Shown piece by piece: positions 1 to 9,739 of a DNA stretch of 64,000 nucleotides. The notes below the pieces were generated by a model. The model saw nothing but the letters and a program-made list of their open reading frames with translations, had not been told where the DNA came from and made no database searches. The position numbers and the translations under genes were made by a program. The first letter of the stretch is position 1; each line of letters begins with the position of its first letter. Source of the DNA: JAMXLG01 sp963818925. Lineage in GTDB: Bacteria > Vulcanimicrobiota > Vulcanimicrobiia > Vulcanimicrobiales > Vulcanimicrobiaceae. The stretch is from positions 2,542,001 to 2,606,000 of the forward strand of contig CAWFTN010000001.1 in the NCBI GenBank assembly GCA_963818925.1, given 5' to 3'.

Positions 1-569
1 TCCTCTCCACGACGCCGCCGGCTACGAGCGCGGCGTTGAAGCAGCGCATCGATCTCGCCGACCGCAACACGGAGAACAACGATTCGTATCCATACGAAGT
101 GCTCGGGAAGAAACCGGATATCTCCAACGGCTACACGTTCCTTACGCCACCGTTTTCACACGCGATGGAAATCAGCGGACTCGACGGCGTCTTTCGCGTT
201 CGTGTGAACAAGCGCGACATAGACGCCGGCATTGCGCTCTACGAAATGCTCCCCAACGGGAAACTCATGCAGTTGACGTACTACACCGAACGCGCGAGCT
301 TTGCGAGCGACATGAGCCGCCGCGAACTGCTAACACCCGGAAGGGAAGCGGTCATTCCGTTTTATCAGAACTATCTCTTTAGCCGACTGATCGCCAAGGG
401 TAGCCGGCTCATGTTGACGGTCAATGTCAACAAGAACTCATTCGCAGAAATCAATTACGGCACCGGACGGGACGTTGCGACAGAAAGCATCAAGGATGCC
501 GCCGATCCACTCCAGGTGGAGTGGATGACGAACAGTTATATCCGCCTGCGCGTGCAATCGACCGGTTGA
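1..569 (+). CDS. CocE/NonD-family hydrolase, C-terminal part (partial)
   Basis: The reading frame is open from the window edge, so the gene begins upstream and only about the last 189 residues are visible. The residues form a beta-rich jelly-roll-like segment (hydrophobic Pro-Pro-Phe motif, then SGLDGVFRVRVNKRDIDAGI, later SRLMLTVNVNKNS and a final IRLRVQSTG strand). This is the pattern of the X-Pro dipeptidyl-peptidase C-terminal domain found in CocE/NonD acylases and esterases. The alpha/beta-hydrolase catalytic domain would lie upstream and cannot be checked. The substrate is unknown. The family assignment is by pattern recognition. Confidence 0.6.
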   Translation, partial: LSTTPPATSAALKQRIDLADRNTENNDSYPYEVLGKKPDISNGYTFLTPPFSHAMEISGLDGVFRVRVNKRDIDAGIALYEMLPNGKLMQLTYYTERASFASDMSRRELLTPGREAVIPFYQNYLFSRLIAKGSRLMLTVNVNKNSFAEINYGTGRDVATESIKDAADPLQVEWMTNSYIRLRVQSTG

Positions 570-643
570 GTACAAGGGTGCCAATCACGTTTTAGGTTAG
601 TTTTGCTCGGAAACGAGCAGAGATACGATTTGGAGGACACGCG

Positions 644-997
644 ATGGATTCTACGAGTTACATTTCGGGTCGTCTTACAGCGTATTTCAAGAACGACAAC
701 GCCGCACAACAAGCGCAGCAGGAAATGCTCGACGCCGGAGTTCCCGCCTCCGCTATCACGCTTCAAGGCTTGGCGACCGGTAAATCAGACGCTCTAGATG
801 ACTTGAATCGTCTTTTTGGTTCAGAGTTCGGTCCGTACAATGAGGGATCGATTCTCAGCGTCGATGATCCCGAACATGGTACGCAGATTTTTGCAATTCT
901 GGAACGGTACGGAGACGACGTTCAAGTAAGCCACGCTCGAGGTGAGGTCGACGGAGACAGCCCGGCTACCGACACGCAGTCGTCCGGCAATCCCTGA
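644..997 (+). CDS. Small acidic hypothetical protein, stress-protein-like
   Basis: A 117-residue protein with a GGAGG ribosome-binding site 7 bases before the ATG. The first half reads like an alpha/beta fold: a short strand (GRLTAYFKN), a helix rich in Ala and Gln, then a Val/Ile strand. This pattern, in which helix residues pair with a DAGVPASAITL stretch, recalls the YflT/general-stress 17M type domain, but the match is weak. The C-terminal 20 residues are acidic and low complexity. It is a single-gene unit convergent with the minus-strand gene that ends 12 bases away. Function unknown. Confidence 0.6.
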   Translation: MDSTSYISGRLTAYFKNDNAAQQAQQEMLDAGVPASAITLQGLATGKSDALDDLNRLFGSEFGPYNEGSILSVDDPEHGTQIFAILERYGDDVQVSHARGEVDGDSPATDTQSSGNP

Positions 998-1009
998 ACG
1001 GCGTCGATT

Positions 1010-1291
1010 TTAGCCGTTCTTTACGAACTCGAAGGCGGCAGTGACCGCCTCTTTGAGTTGCGCGACGTGCACTTCTACCGGCACGTTGGTGTCGCGAACG
1101 GATTGACCTTGCCCTTCGACGATCGACGCTAGTTCGTCAATGTCGACCGGCGTAATCTCTCCCATAACGACGAGTGGGATGATGATCGCAATCCCTTCGC
1201 GCGCCGCGGCGCTTCCCGGTAGTTCGCATACCATGAGCCAATCGGTGGCCTTGCGCAACGCGTCGCGAGTTTGGAATTCCGAGAGCGCCAT
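1010..1291 (-). CDS. Hypothetical protein downstream of hpnJ
   Basis: A 93-residue protein. The ATG at 1291 is preferred over an upstream in-frame start because an AGGGGG element lies about 8 bases before it. It starts 13 bases after the hpnJ stop on the same strand, so the two are probably co-transcribed. The sequence has an N-terminal helix, a hydrophobic stretch (GIAIIIPLVVMGEI) and a C-terminal helix. No family is recognised. Placement suggests either a hopanoid-related accessory role or simple read-through; nothing in the sequence distinguishes these. Confidence 0.6.
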   Translation of the reverse strand: MALSEFQTRDALRKATDWLMVCELPGSAAAREGIAIIIPLVVMGEITPVDIDELASIVEGQGQSVRDTNVPVEVHVAQLKEAVTAAFEFVKNG

Positions 1292-1304
1292 TTGAACGTT
1301 CCCC

Positions 1305-2756
1305 CTATGTCGGCGTCGCTTCGGTCCGCCGTTGGCCGGCTTGCACACGCCGCTCTCGCAGGTAGCCGAAAAATTCTCCGCCTTCGCGGAGGCGTCGGAC
1401 GAGCATCTGACGGCTGGTTATCATCTCTGCGACGATCTTTGCGATCTTCTTCGGCCGGAAGTAAAACTCGCGATACATGCGCTCGACCGCGTCTTCGATT
1501 TCCGCCGTCGACAAGGTGTCATATGAGAGCGTCGACGTCTGTATGCCGCCGTCGGAGACGAGACGATCGCGCGCAAACCAACCGTTTGCCATTGCTTGAT
1601 CGTAGAGCTCCGTCCCAGGATACGGCGACGCGATCGAGACCTGAATCGTATGCGGATCGAGCTCTTTCGCAAACTCGATCGTTTCGCGAACGGTTTCCGG
1701 CGTATCGACCGGCAAACCGATAATGAACGTTCCGTGGACCTTGATCCCGAGCTTGTGGCAGTTCTTCATGAAAGCGCGCGCCATGTCGAGCTTCAGCCCT
1801 TTTTTGATGCGGTAAAGAATCTCTTGATTCCCGGATTCGAAGCCAACGAGCAGCACTCGCAGGTTGTTATCGCGCAGCGTCTTGAGCGTATCGTAGTCGA
1901 CATGCGCTCGCGCGTTGCACGCCCAACTGAGATTCAACCGCTTCATGTGCTTGCTGAGCTCGATCGCGTACGCTTTCTCGTTGGTCAGCGTATCGTCGTC
2001 GAACATGTACTCGCGCACGGTCGAGCCGAAGATTGCGTTCGCTTCATCGAGGTCGCGGCCGACGGCCTCGGGGCTCTTGTGACGGAACTTGTGGCCGCCG
2101 ATGGTTTGTGGCCAAAGACAAAACGTGCACTTCGCCGTGCAGCCGCGCCCCGTATACCATGAGACGTACGGATGCAGCAAATAGCCGTTGTAGTACTTGG
2201 TTACGTCCAGATGCTGAGCATAGGTCGGCAACACGCACGGCATTGCATCCCAGTCGGCAATCTGCGGCCGCTCTTCCGTTCGTTGCAATTCGCCGTTCTC
2301 ATCACGGTATGAGAGGCCGAGAATTTCATTCCACGGGCGGCCGTCCGCGAGTTCCTTGCACGTATAATCGAACTCGTTGCGGCAGACGAAATCGATGATG
2401 GGATATTCGCGAAGCGTTTGTTCGGGGAGTACCGCGACGTGAGCGCCGATGAAGCCGATTTTCACCTGCGGGTTTTGTTCCTTAAGCCGGCGCGCACACT
2501 CGACGTCGTTACGAATCGACGGCGTGCTCGTGTGCATGACCACCAATTCGAAATCTTTGGCGATCGCCAACACGTCCTCGACGGTCTGACCATGGGGCGG
2601 GGCATCGACGAGTTTGCTGCCGGGCACCATGGCCGCCGGCTGCGCAAGCCACGTCGGATACCAAAACGAGGTTACTTCGCGCTTCGCCTGATAACGCGCG
2701 CCCGCGCCACCGTCAAAGCCGTCGAACGATGGGGGACTCAGGAACAGCGTCTTCAC
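1305..2756 (-). CDS. hpnJ: Hopanoid biosynthesis radical SAM protein HpnJ
   Basis: A 483-residue B12-binding-type radical SAM enzyme. The N-terminus (SPPSFDGFDGGAGARYQAKR, then FWYPTWLAQPAA) is characteristic of HpnJ. A cobalamin-binding-like Rossmann region covers roughly residues 40-140. The radical SAM cluster motif CxxxCxxC is at C206, C210 and C213 (GRGCTAKCTFC). From work in other bacteria, HpnJ acts with HpnI and HpnK to build the bacteriohopanetetrol cyclitol ether head group, so the product is a membrane lipid tailoring enzyme. The start is GTG with an AAGGGG element about 11 bases upstream. No other hopanoid gene is in the window, so the rest of the pathway must be elsewhere. Confidence 0.9.
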   Translation of the reverse strand: MKTLFLSPPSFDGFDGGAGARYQAKREVTSFWYPTWLAQPAAMVPGSKLVDAPPHGQTVEDVLAIAKDFELVVMHTSTPSIRNDVECARRLKEQNPQVKIGFIGAHVAVLPEQTLREYPIIDFVCRNEFDYTCKELADGRPWNEILGLSYRDENGELQRTEERPQIADWDAMPCVLPTYAQHLDVTKYYNGYLLHPYVSWYTGRGCTAKCTFCLWPQTIGGHKFRHKSPEAVGRDLDEANAIFGSTVREYMFDDDTLTNEKAYAIELSKHMKRLNLSWACNARAHVDYDTLKTLRDNNLRVLLVGFESGNQEILYRIKKGLKLDMARAFMKNCHKLGIKVHGTFIIGLPVDTPETVRETIEFAKELDPHTIQVSIASPYPGTELYDQAMANGWFARDRLVSDGGIQTSTLSYDTLSTAEIEDAVERMYREFYFRPKKIAKIVAEMITSRQMLVRRLREGGEFFGYLRERRVQAGQRRTEATPT

Positions 2757-2843
2757 AAGAACAGCACCCCTTATTTCAGCTCGTGAACACTCTACAAGTT
2801 ACAGTCGCTTGCGCCCTTTTAGACACAGGGCGATTGCTTGCCG

Positions 2844-4169
2844 CTAGAGCCGGGCGAAGCTTTCGATATCGGCATTGAACGCATCAACGATACCGGTAGT
2901 CAACGTTGGACGCGTCCTCCTGATGGCTTCCAAGTAATCTTCGGTCCTCAGCGTTGCGTCCGTCGCGCCGGGCGTATGGACGAAACGTTCGAACGCCGCG
3001 TGCGCCGCCTTTCGCGCGGCAAATGCGATATCGGCGGGCGTGAAGAGTTCGCTCGCCCCGACCATTACGTCGATATCGACACCGGCGGCCGCGGCCGGCA
3101 GAAATTGCGTCCACATAGTTCGGCGCGCCACGGCATCCGGCGGACCGATCGGCAGTACATAATCGAAACGCCCCGGTCGCAAAAACGCGGCGTCCAGCGA
3201 ACGGACCGAGTTCGTCGCGCAGACGAGCAGCCGCTGGTCGCGTTCGCGAAAGACCGGTAAGAGCTTGAGCAGCTCGTTCGTCACCGCGTGTACCGGCGAG
3301 AACATTTGCCCTTCGCGCGCCGGCGCAATCTCTTCGACCTCATCGATGAACAGCACGACGCGCTCGAGGCTCTCCAACTGCGAAAAAGTCTCCCGCAGTG
3401 CCGCTGCAAGACCCATCGCGGAATCCGCTGCGAGGCGCGACGGAAAAATCTCGACGAAGGGCCAGCCCAATCGCGATGCAATCGCTTTTGCAAAGGTCGT
3501 CTTCCCGGTTCCCGGTGGACCGAACAACACGATTGCGCGCGGCGCTTCGACGCCAAAGCGGTCGGCATCCGTTGCGCGTTCCAGCGGAAGCACGACGCGG
3601 CTCTCGATCAGCTCCTTTTCGCGATCCATTCCGGCGACGTCGGTCCATCGACCGGGATGAAAAATTTGGCCGCCGAGCCGTTCCAAGATGCTCACCTCGG
3701 CGGGCGCGAGCGGCGCAAGCCGTTCGAACAACACGACGCCGTCGCGCGCCACGAATCCGGAGTTTCTGAACGCGGTGCTTCCGACTTCACCGGCCGGGAG
3801 AAGTGCCGAGAACCGGCGGACGCCGAGGCTCACCAGACGGCGCTCCAATTGCGTGAGCAATGCACTGCCGAGGCCGCGCTTTCGCCATCCCGGATCGATC
3901 GCGAGGCGCAATATCCACGCGCGCTCGCCGGTAACGCCGCTGACAACCGCAGCTACTAATTCGCGTCCGACTTGCGCGACGAGCGCGGGCTGACCGCTGC
4001 GAACGGCAGCGACGACTTCATCGAGTGAAACGACCGGCTCGGCCTCCGTATCGTGCGACTGTTCGAGCAGTCGAATCACGGCATCGAGATCGTCGTCGTG
4101 GAAATCGCGAATGCGCCACACGGGCACGACGCGAGCGGTCAAGTCCGAATCGCTTGGATTCTTCGTCAT
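2844..4169 (-). CDS. GNAT acetyltransferase-AAA ATPase fusion protein
   Basis: A 441-residue two-domain protein. Residues about 18-150 form a GNAT N-acetyltransferase domain, with the acetyl-CoA loop RKRGLGSA at 96-103. Residues about 180-441 form an AAA+ ATPase of the FtsH/Cdc48 classical type: Walker A GPPGTGKTT at 217-225, Walker B VVLFIDEVEE with D276/E277, sensor 1 N320, and arginine-finger residues R331 and R334 in RPGRFDY. All ATPase residues look intact. No protease or nuclease domain is present. The start ATG overlaps the stop of the oxidase gene by 4 bases (ATGA), implying translational coupling. Substrates of both domains are unknown. The fusion itself is seen directly; an acetylation-linked unfoldase role is speculation. 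Confidence 0.85.
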   Translation of the reverse strand: MTKNPSDSDLTARVVPVWRIRDFHDDDLDAVIRLLEQSHDTEAEPVVSLDEVVAAVRSGQPALVAQVGRELVAAVVSGVTGERAWILRLAIDPGWRKRGLGSALLTQLERRLVSLGVRRFSALLPAGEVGSTAFRNSGFVARDGVVLFERLAPLAPAEVSILERLGGQIFHPGRWTDVAGMDREKELIESRVVLPLERATDADRFGVEAPRAIVLFGPPGTGKTTFAKAIASRLGWPFVEIFPSRLAADSAMGLAAALRETFSQLESLERVVLFIDEVEEIAPAREGQMFSPVHAVTNELLKLLPVFRERDQRLLVCATNSVRSLDAAFLRPGRFDYVLPIGPPDAVARRTMWTQFLPAAAAGVDIDVMVGASELFTPADIAFAARKAAHAAFERFVHTPGATDATLRTEDYLEAIRRTRPTLTTGIVDAFNADIESFARL

Positions 4170-5317
4170 TGACTGCTCTGCGAGCGTCGTGCAAACCGGT
4201 TCGGGGAAAGAAATGCGATGTCGTAGTTTGTACCACCGTCCAACGCGAAATCTGCGAGCAACTCGCCGACGACGGAAGCGAACTTGAAGCCGTGTCCGGA
4301 GAAGCCGCCGGCGACGATCACGCGCCCGTCGTTCGGATGCGCTCCAATGACGAAGTGCCGGTCGGGAGTCAGTTCATAGATGCAGACTTTCCCTTCGATG
4401 TATTTCGCCGCGCTTCCGGGCATCCATGAATTCACCGCATCGCGCACCGGTTCGATGTCGGCGGGATGGACGTTACGATCGACGTGGTCCGCCCCATCGA
4501 TCGTCTCACCGTAACCGTGAAACGCCGCCTTCACGCCTCCTCCGTAATCCGGAAAACCGTACAACGGCTGCGGAAAACCGGCGCGATCGAGCATGAATGC
4601 CGGACATCTGCCGATGAAAAACTGCGGCGACGACGCGCGAAACCAGAGTTGGACGTTACGCTGAAGTTGAAGCGGCATGGCGTCGTCGTTGAAGCTGCTC
4701 CACCACGCACCGGTGCACACGATGACGCGCGACGCTTCAATCGATGTTCCGTCCGCGAGTTGCACCGACACCGTCGACCCGTTACTGCGATTCCATCCGG
4801 TGACGGGTGCGTCGAAGAGCATCTGTGCTCGGTACTCTTCGGCAATGCGAAGATATCCCTCGATCGCCGCTTCCGGCATGATGAATCCCGCGTCGGGCTC
4901 GAGAAGTCCGATCTCGTCATCGAACGGCTGTATCATTGGGAACCGCGTTCGAATGTCGCGCGCGCTCAAGTGTTCGAGGGGAATATCGTGCGCTTTCGCG
5001 CTGCTCGCCGCGCCTCGAAGCGTCGGGCTTTCAGGAGAGCCCGCCAGTAACACCGGCGTTCTCCGAAAGATTGGAATGCCGGTGTACTTCTCCAACTTAT
5101 CCCAAGCATCGTACGCGCGCTGCAGCAACGGAATGTAGTTCTCGTGTTCGTAGTACGATTTCCGGATCATTCGCGACTTGCCGCTCGACGAACCGAGCAG
5201 ATGACCGCGCGTGAATTGCTCGATGCCGACGACCGAAACACCGCGAGCAGCCACATTGGCAAGCGCAGCGCTTCCCATTCCGCCTAGACCAACGACGACG
5301 ACATCGACAACATTCAT
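4166..5317 (-). CDS. solA: FAD-dependent sarcosine/N-methyltryptophan oxidase family protein
   Basis: A 383-residue flavoprotein of the monomeric sarcosine oxidase / N-methyltryptophan oxidase (DAO) family. It has an N-terminal dinucleotide-binding motif (VVGLGGMGSA), a FAD-contacting SSSGKSR segment, and a C-terminal GGFSGHGFKFA motif. C312, in CIYELTPDRHF, matches the cysteine that covalently binds FAD in this family. It would oxidatively demethylate an N-methyl amino acid, producing formaldehyde and hydrogen peroxide; the exact substrate cannot be read from sequence. The ATG at 5317 was chosen over an in-frame TTG four codons upstream. It is the first gene of a two-gene unit with the GNAT-AAA fusion. 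Confidence 0.85.
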   Translation of the reverse strand: MNVVDVVVVGLGGMGSAALANVAARGVSVVGIEQFTRGHLLGSSSGKSRMIRKSYYEHENYIPLLQRAYDAWDKLEKYTGIPIFRRTPVLLAGSPESPTLRGAASSAKAHDIPLEHLSARDIRTRFPMIQPFDDEIGLLEPDAGFIMPEAAIEGYLRIAEEYRAQMLFDAPVTGWNRSNGSTVSVQLADGTSIEASRVIVCTGAWWSSFNDDAMPLQLQRNVQLWFRASSPQFFIGRCPAFMLDRAGFPQPLYGFPDYGGGVKAAFHGYGETIDGADHVDRNVHPADIEPVRDAVNSWMPGSAAKYIEGKVCIYELTPDRHFVIGAHPNDGRVIVAGGFSGHGFKFASVVGELLADFALDGGTNYDIAFLSPNRFARRSQSSQ

Positions 5318-5464
5318 TGATGGGCTCAAAATCGTTCGGGAGTCGCGGAACCAAGCCTCTAACCATACGTGAGGTGCCGCATCTCATAGCTCGACTGATT
5401 CGACCTGAACTTTCGTCCATAGATGACTCCAATCTCGTCGTGCCTCTAACGCTAGCACGGCGAG

Positions 5465-5500
5465 AAAGAAAAAAGCCCGCCGCAGCGAGCTTTTTTCTTT
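5465..5500 (-). terminator. Strong rho-independent terminator after the TonB receptor
   Basis: A near-perfect hairpin. The 12-bp arm AAAGAAAAAAGC pairs exactly with GCTTTTTTCTTT, followed inward by a T-G wobble, 3 further GC pairs and a TGCG-type loop. U-rich arms on both sides make it potentially bidirectional. It lies 16 bases after the receptor stop. Confidence 0.85.
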
Positions 5501-5515
5501 GGTTTCAGCCTTCGA

Positions 5516-8500
5516 TCAGAAGTCTTGGCTGAAGATAACCCGGACTGTCGCGGGACCGTAGTTACCTGCGGGCGTCAAGGCAAAACCGACCGGCTGACCG
5601 TTCTGCGTTGCGCCGTTGACGAGCGGCAGTGGAATGCCGTTGAAGAAACCGACGTACGGATTCGGATATGCGCCGGTGAGGTTGTCGCCGGAGATTTGCA
5701 ATCTTCGTGCCGTGGTCGTTGAGTGTGAATCGCACGTTGGCCGAGAGTACAGCGAACGGTGGTTCGTTGAAGCTGTTGTTATTGCCGAAGAACGTCAAAC
5801 CGAGGTTGTAGTATTGGCCGCGGCCGCCGGTCCAGTTCAGTTCACCGTAACCCGACGCATACGGCACGCGACCACTGGCGATGCCGTTTGGAGCGCCGTT
5901 TAACCCCGTCGCCTGACCGCCGAAGTTCACGTTGGGAAGAACGGCGAGATTCGTATTGTTGATACAGCCCGGTCCCGGCGGAATCGTCACATGCGTGACC
6001 GGATCGGTGCTTCCCGCACAATAGAAGTACGGCGGCAGATTGTAGGTAAACGCACGCTGCAGCGAGCCCTTGGAGTCTCCAGCCGAAGCCGTGCGGCACG
6101 ACGTGATTCACGGCGAGCTCAATACCTTCGTAGCGCGCCTGGCCAAGGTTCTCACTCTCTGAAACCTCGCATGGATAGCCGGCGCTTGCGCCCGGACATT
6201 GCGCAGCGGCAGCCTCAGCGGGCGTGAGGACTGCCGTCGAGGTCAGAAATAAGTTGTGTAACTGCGTGAAGTAGAAGTCGGCGGAAACCGACGTCGAACG
6301 GGCGATGCGATGATCGACTCCGAGATCGTAGGCGAAGGCGGTTTCGGCATTGATGTTGCCGTTATTCGCGTTCTGTGTGTATCCGGCCGACGGCACGCCA
6401 CCGATGATCTGACTCCAACTCGCAGGGCCCGTACCGCCCGCGGAGATCAAACTGATATACGGCGGCGCGACGGACCCGCCCGTCGAGAACCGGTAGACGG
6501 TATTGCTGGTCGGATGCCAGGTGAGTGCCGCGCGCGGCTCGTTGTAGGTATGCGACGAGTCGTTGAACGTCGCTCCGGCGTCGATCGAATAGTGGCTGAG
6601 ATAGTTGAGCTGATAGTCGCCGATGCTCAAATTGAGCTTCGGTTTGAGCAAGAAGTTTCCGCGCAGCGAAAACGTTTGGAATATTTGCTTCGATCCCGGG
6701 ACCGGACTAAGTAAGAAGATGCCGACTGATGGCTCAGTCTGCAATATCGACGAAGACTGCTCGTTGCGATCGTAGGAGAATGTCACCGTATTGTCGCCGA
6801 GTTGCTCTTGCACTTCGAGCGTCTCGCCGTTCATCTTATCGTTCGTGTCTACAATGTTCTGCTCGGTCGCGGTTTGGAAGTTCGCGCTGCTGCCGTTGAA
6901 CGTCGTGTTCACCGGAACGCTCCCATCGCTGCATGCTCCGGTGAATGTCGGAGAAGCCGGATTGTTATTGAACGTGGTACCGGCGGGGCAGAGCGGAACC
7001 GTACCATACACATTGTGCAAGTCCCGATTCAGCGTCCCTGTTGTGCCCAAGGCTGCATACGAGTTTAGCGCGCCGGTATAGTAGCGCGCCAGTAGCGTTC
7101 CCGTCTGGCCGAGCGTCGTGCGGAACTCGCCTTGAAAGAGGTTTTGCTGCTGCCACGAGTTGCCCTCGCCGTTGATTGAAGTGAGATCGAAGGGAATCGC
7201 CGCGCCGCACGCAGGGCTGCCGCCCGGGTTCGCACAGTTATATGCCGTTCCCGTGGCCGGAGGACTTGGGTAACACGTCAGCGGTGACGATGCGCCGTTG
7301 CCGCACGGTTGGAACGAAAATGCGGGCAGACCCGTGCTGCCGACGGCAGAGGTGTCGTATGCGCCGGGATCTCCATTTCCGTTTTCGGACTGGCCGCCAA
7401 GATAGGAAAGCTTCAGCGATGTGCTGTTCGAGAAGTTGTAGATGATCTTCCCGAGCTCGGCTGTCGAGTGGTAGCCGGTACTCGTGGTATAGCAACACCC
7501 GTAGAGGGGCTCCTGAAACGTGAGGCCCATGCCGGCGTACGGACTGAAAGCGGCAGGTGCCAAACCTTCACCGACGGGAGCCAGCAACATCGCGATCGGC
7601 CGGCCATTCATGAAATACGGGCCGCCCGGGGGACCACTATCAAGTGGAATCTGCGAGCCGTTGAACGTGAATTGTTGTAGCGGCCCCGGCGCGCCGTTGG
7701 TCACGTAGCCGACCGCGTACCCGATCTTATGATTCGTCGTCGAACCCGTCGCCTTAAAGCCGGTCGAAATGCCGCCATATCCGTCGACGCCGAAGAATCC
7801 CGAAGAATGCGGCACCGCAGTCGGTTCGAGCGTGCGGTAATTCATCGTACCGTTTATGGCATAGTTGATCTCCGCAGGCATCGATCCCGGACCTTTGACG
7901 AGCTCCGCTTCATCGAGCAGGAACGGATTGATGAGGCTCGGCGAAAACGTTCCGAGCGCACCGACCGAGACCGGGTGACCATCGATAAGCGACTCCGTCT
8001 CGTACGCTAAGGCGCCGCGAATCTGTGGCGTCTGCATCGACGCAGGCGAAGCACCGTTGCTTGGATTGCCGTTATTCGGGTTGTACGGTGTCGTGAAGAT
8101 GCCCGGCGTTTCATTGAGCACCTTCGTCACTTGTTGAACGCCCTGGTTCTCGAACTGCGCGGCGGAGATCGCGTTGATCGCTGCGCTCGAGGTGTTGATT
8201 GCTGCTGTACCGGGCGCATTCGTTGACACGCTTGCAATCGTACGCAGTGATGAAAACGACGATGCGCTAAGCGATACATTCAGCGTCACGGTCTCACCGA
8301 TGAATGCCGCGACGTTGTCGTCTCGATACGTCTCGTAGCCCGCGTGGGTGACGAGCATCGTATAGAGGCCGGTCGGCACATTCGTAAACTTGAACGCTCC
8401 GGTTTGATCGGTGGACTGCGTAAGACGCTGACCTCCGATCAGGGTCACGCGCGCTCCCGCAATCGGAGCACCGTCCGAAGCATGAACCGTTCCGGCAACG

Positions 8501-8604
8501 GTGCTTGTATCCGCGGCAGCCAAGGCCAACGTTGGGCCTCCGGCAAGCCACGCGTACAGGATCGTCACAAGCAGGACGAGTGCTCGTCCGCTAAGTCTCC
8601 GCAT
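5516..8604 (-). pseudogene. TonB-dependent receptor interrupted by two frameshifts
   Basis: The upstream frame encodes a signal peptide (about residues 1-30), a carboxypeptidase-regulatory-like beta-sandwich (about 33-110), a plug region (KVLNETPGIF) and a long outer-membrane barrel. Around 6066-6073, in a GGG run, the frame changes; the continuing barrel (GSLQRAFTYNLPPYFY onwards) is in another frame. A second shift near 5700-5705 moves the last 60 residues (LQISGDNLTG to VIFSQDF) to a third frame. Joined, the three frames give about 1028 residues ending in a terminal aromatic, as expected for a barrel. SD GGAGG lies 10 bases before the ATG. Such regulatory-domain receptors often import oligomers or siderophores; the ligand is unknown. 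Either a recent pseudogene or consensus errors. Confidence 0.85.
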
Positions 8605-8707
8605 AGGACAAAAGCCTCCACTACGACAGAGGTCGCAAATATAATCGACGCTCTCTTAGTCGCTTGCGCTTTTGGTCCTTCAAAAAATTGTCCCCGGCAG
8701 CAAAATA

Positions 8708-9739
8708 TTAGCGCCGCGCCCGAGCCTGGTCGATCACCTCATTGACCGCAGATAGTACGGCCGCCGGTCGCTCAAGTTGAATATAGTGGCCCGAATCGTG
8801 AACGACAACATTGACGCCGAGGGATGAATGTCTCGCAATCTCATCGTGCATCGCGTTCCACATTTTCCAAGCGGCAATCTGTTGAGCTTCCGGCATGCCG
8901 GGAAGTTTGAACGTGTCAGCCGCCGTCAGCACGATCAGCGGTAGCGCACCGTAATTGCGCTGTGCTTGCCGCGCTTCCGCAGAATCCGCGTCTTCCACGG
9001 AATCCATTTCCGACAACGAGTCGTACCAGAACCACTGGCTACGCTGGTGCGCCACCTGCACTTTATCGAAAGCACATAGCGCCGGACCGTCCTTAACGCA
9101 TGCCGTGCGCTCCTGAGCCGGCGTGCCGAGACAATCACCGTAAGCTTTGTTGCCCGGCTCGAGCTGACCCGACGCCGCCGCGCTGTAACACGCGCGCGTC
9201 GATTCTTTTTGTGCTCTGGTGAGTTGCATAACGGCGGGCGCGACCGACGCTTCGCGGCGATAGACGTATGGCGGCGTTGGATCGACAAGAACCATTCCGG
9301 CGACTTCGCTTAAATAGCGATCCGCATAGAGCGGCGCGTACATTCCGGCAATCGAATGCCCGACCAGCACGTACGGCGGCTCAACGCCGGCGCGCTGGAG
9401 GAGCGCGTGAAGATCGCTCACTACCGATGACGCGTCGCGCCTTGACTTCGCAGCATCGCTGAAACCCATTCCCGCGCGATCGTACGAGCACACGCGAGTG
9501 CGCTTTGAGCTCGGCCCCTGAACTTTGTACCAAACTTCGCTGCTGTCACCTAAACCGGCGTCCAACACCACGGTGGGTGATCCACTTCCCGTGCAGTAGA
9601 TGTTCAAATGACGAGAGCCGATGTTCACGAGCCTTTGCGCGTGAAGATACGGGTCCATCTGGGAAATCGACGGCGTAGATACCGCCATCAACGCGATGGC
9701 GAACATCGTCGTGATCGCCCGCGAAATCGCTCTTTTCAC
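8708..9739 (-). CDS. Secreted alpha/beta hydrolase
   Basis: A 343-residue alpha/beta-hydrolase with a predicted signal peptide (about residues 1-27). An oxyanion segment precedes VVLDAGLGDSSEVW. The nucleophile elbow is GHSIAG, and the catalytic histidine is probably in VVVHDSGHYI near the C-terminus. It most resembles the epoxide-hydrolase/haloperoxidase-like family of generic esterases. The start is GTG with no Shine-Dalgarno; a TATAAG box ends only 5 bases upstream, so the transcript may be leaderless. It is divergent from the 9839 gene. Substrate unknown. Confidence 0.8.
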   Translation of the reverse strand: MKRAISRAITTMFAIALMAVSTPSISQMDPYLHAQRLVNIGSRHLNIYCTGSGSPTVVLDAGLGDSSEVWYKVQGPSSKRTRVCSYDRAGMGFSDAAKSRRDASSVVSDLHALLQRAGVEPPYVLVGHSIAGMYAPLYADRYLSEVAGMVLVDPTPPYVYRREASVAPAVMQLTRAQKESTRACYSAAASGQLEPGNKAYGDCLGTPAQERTACVKDGPALCAFDKVQVAHQRSQWFWYDSLSEMDSVEDADSAEARQAQRNYGALPLIVLTAADTFKLPGMPEAQQIAAWKMWNAMHDEIARHSSLGVNVVVHDSGHYIQLERPAAVLSAVNEVIDQARARR

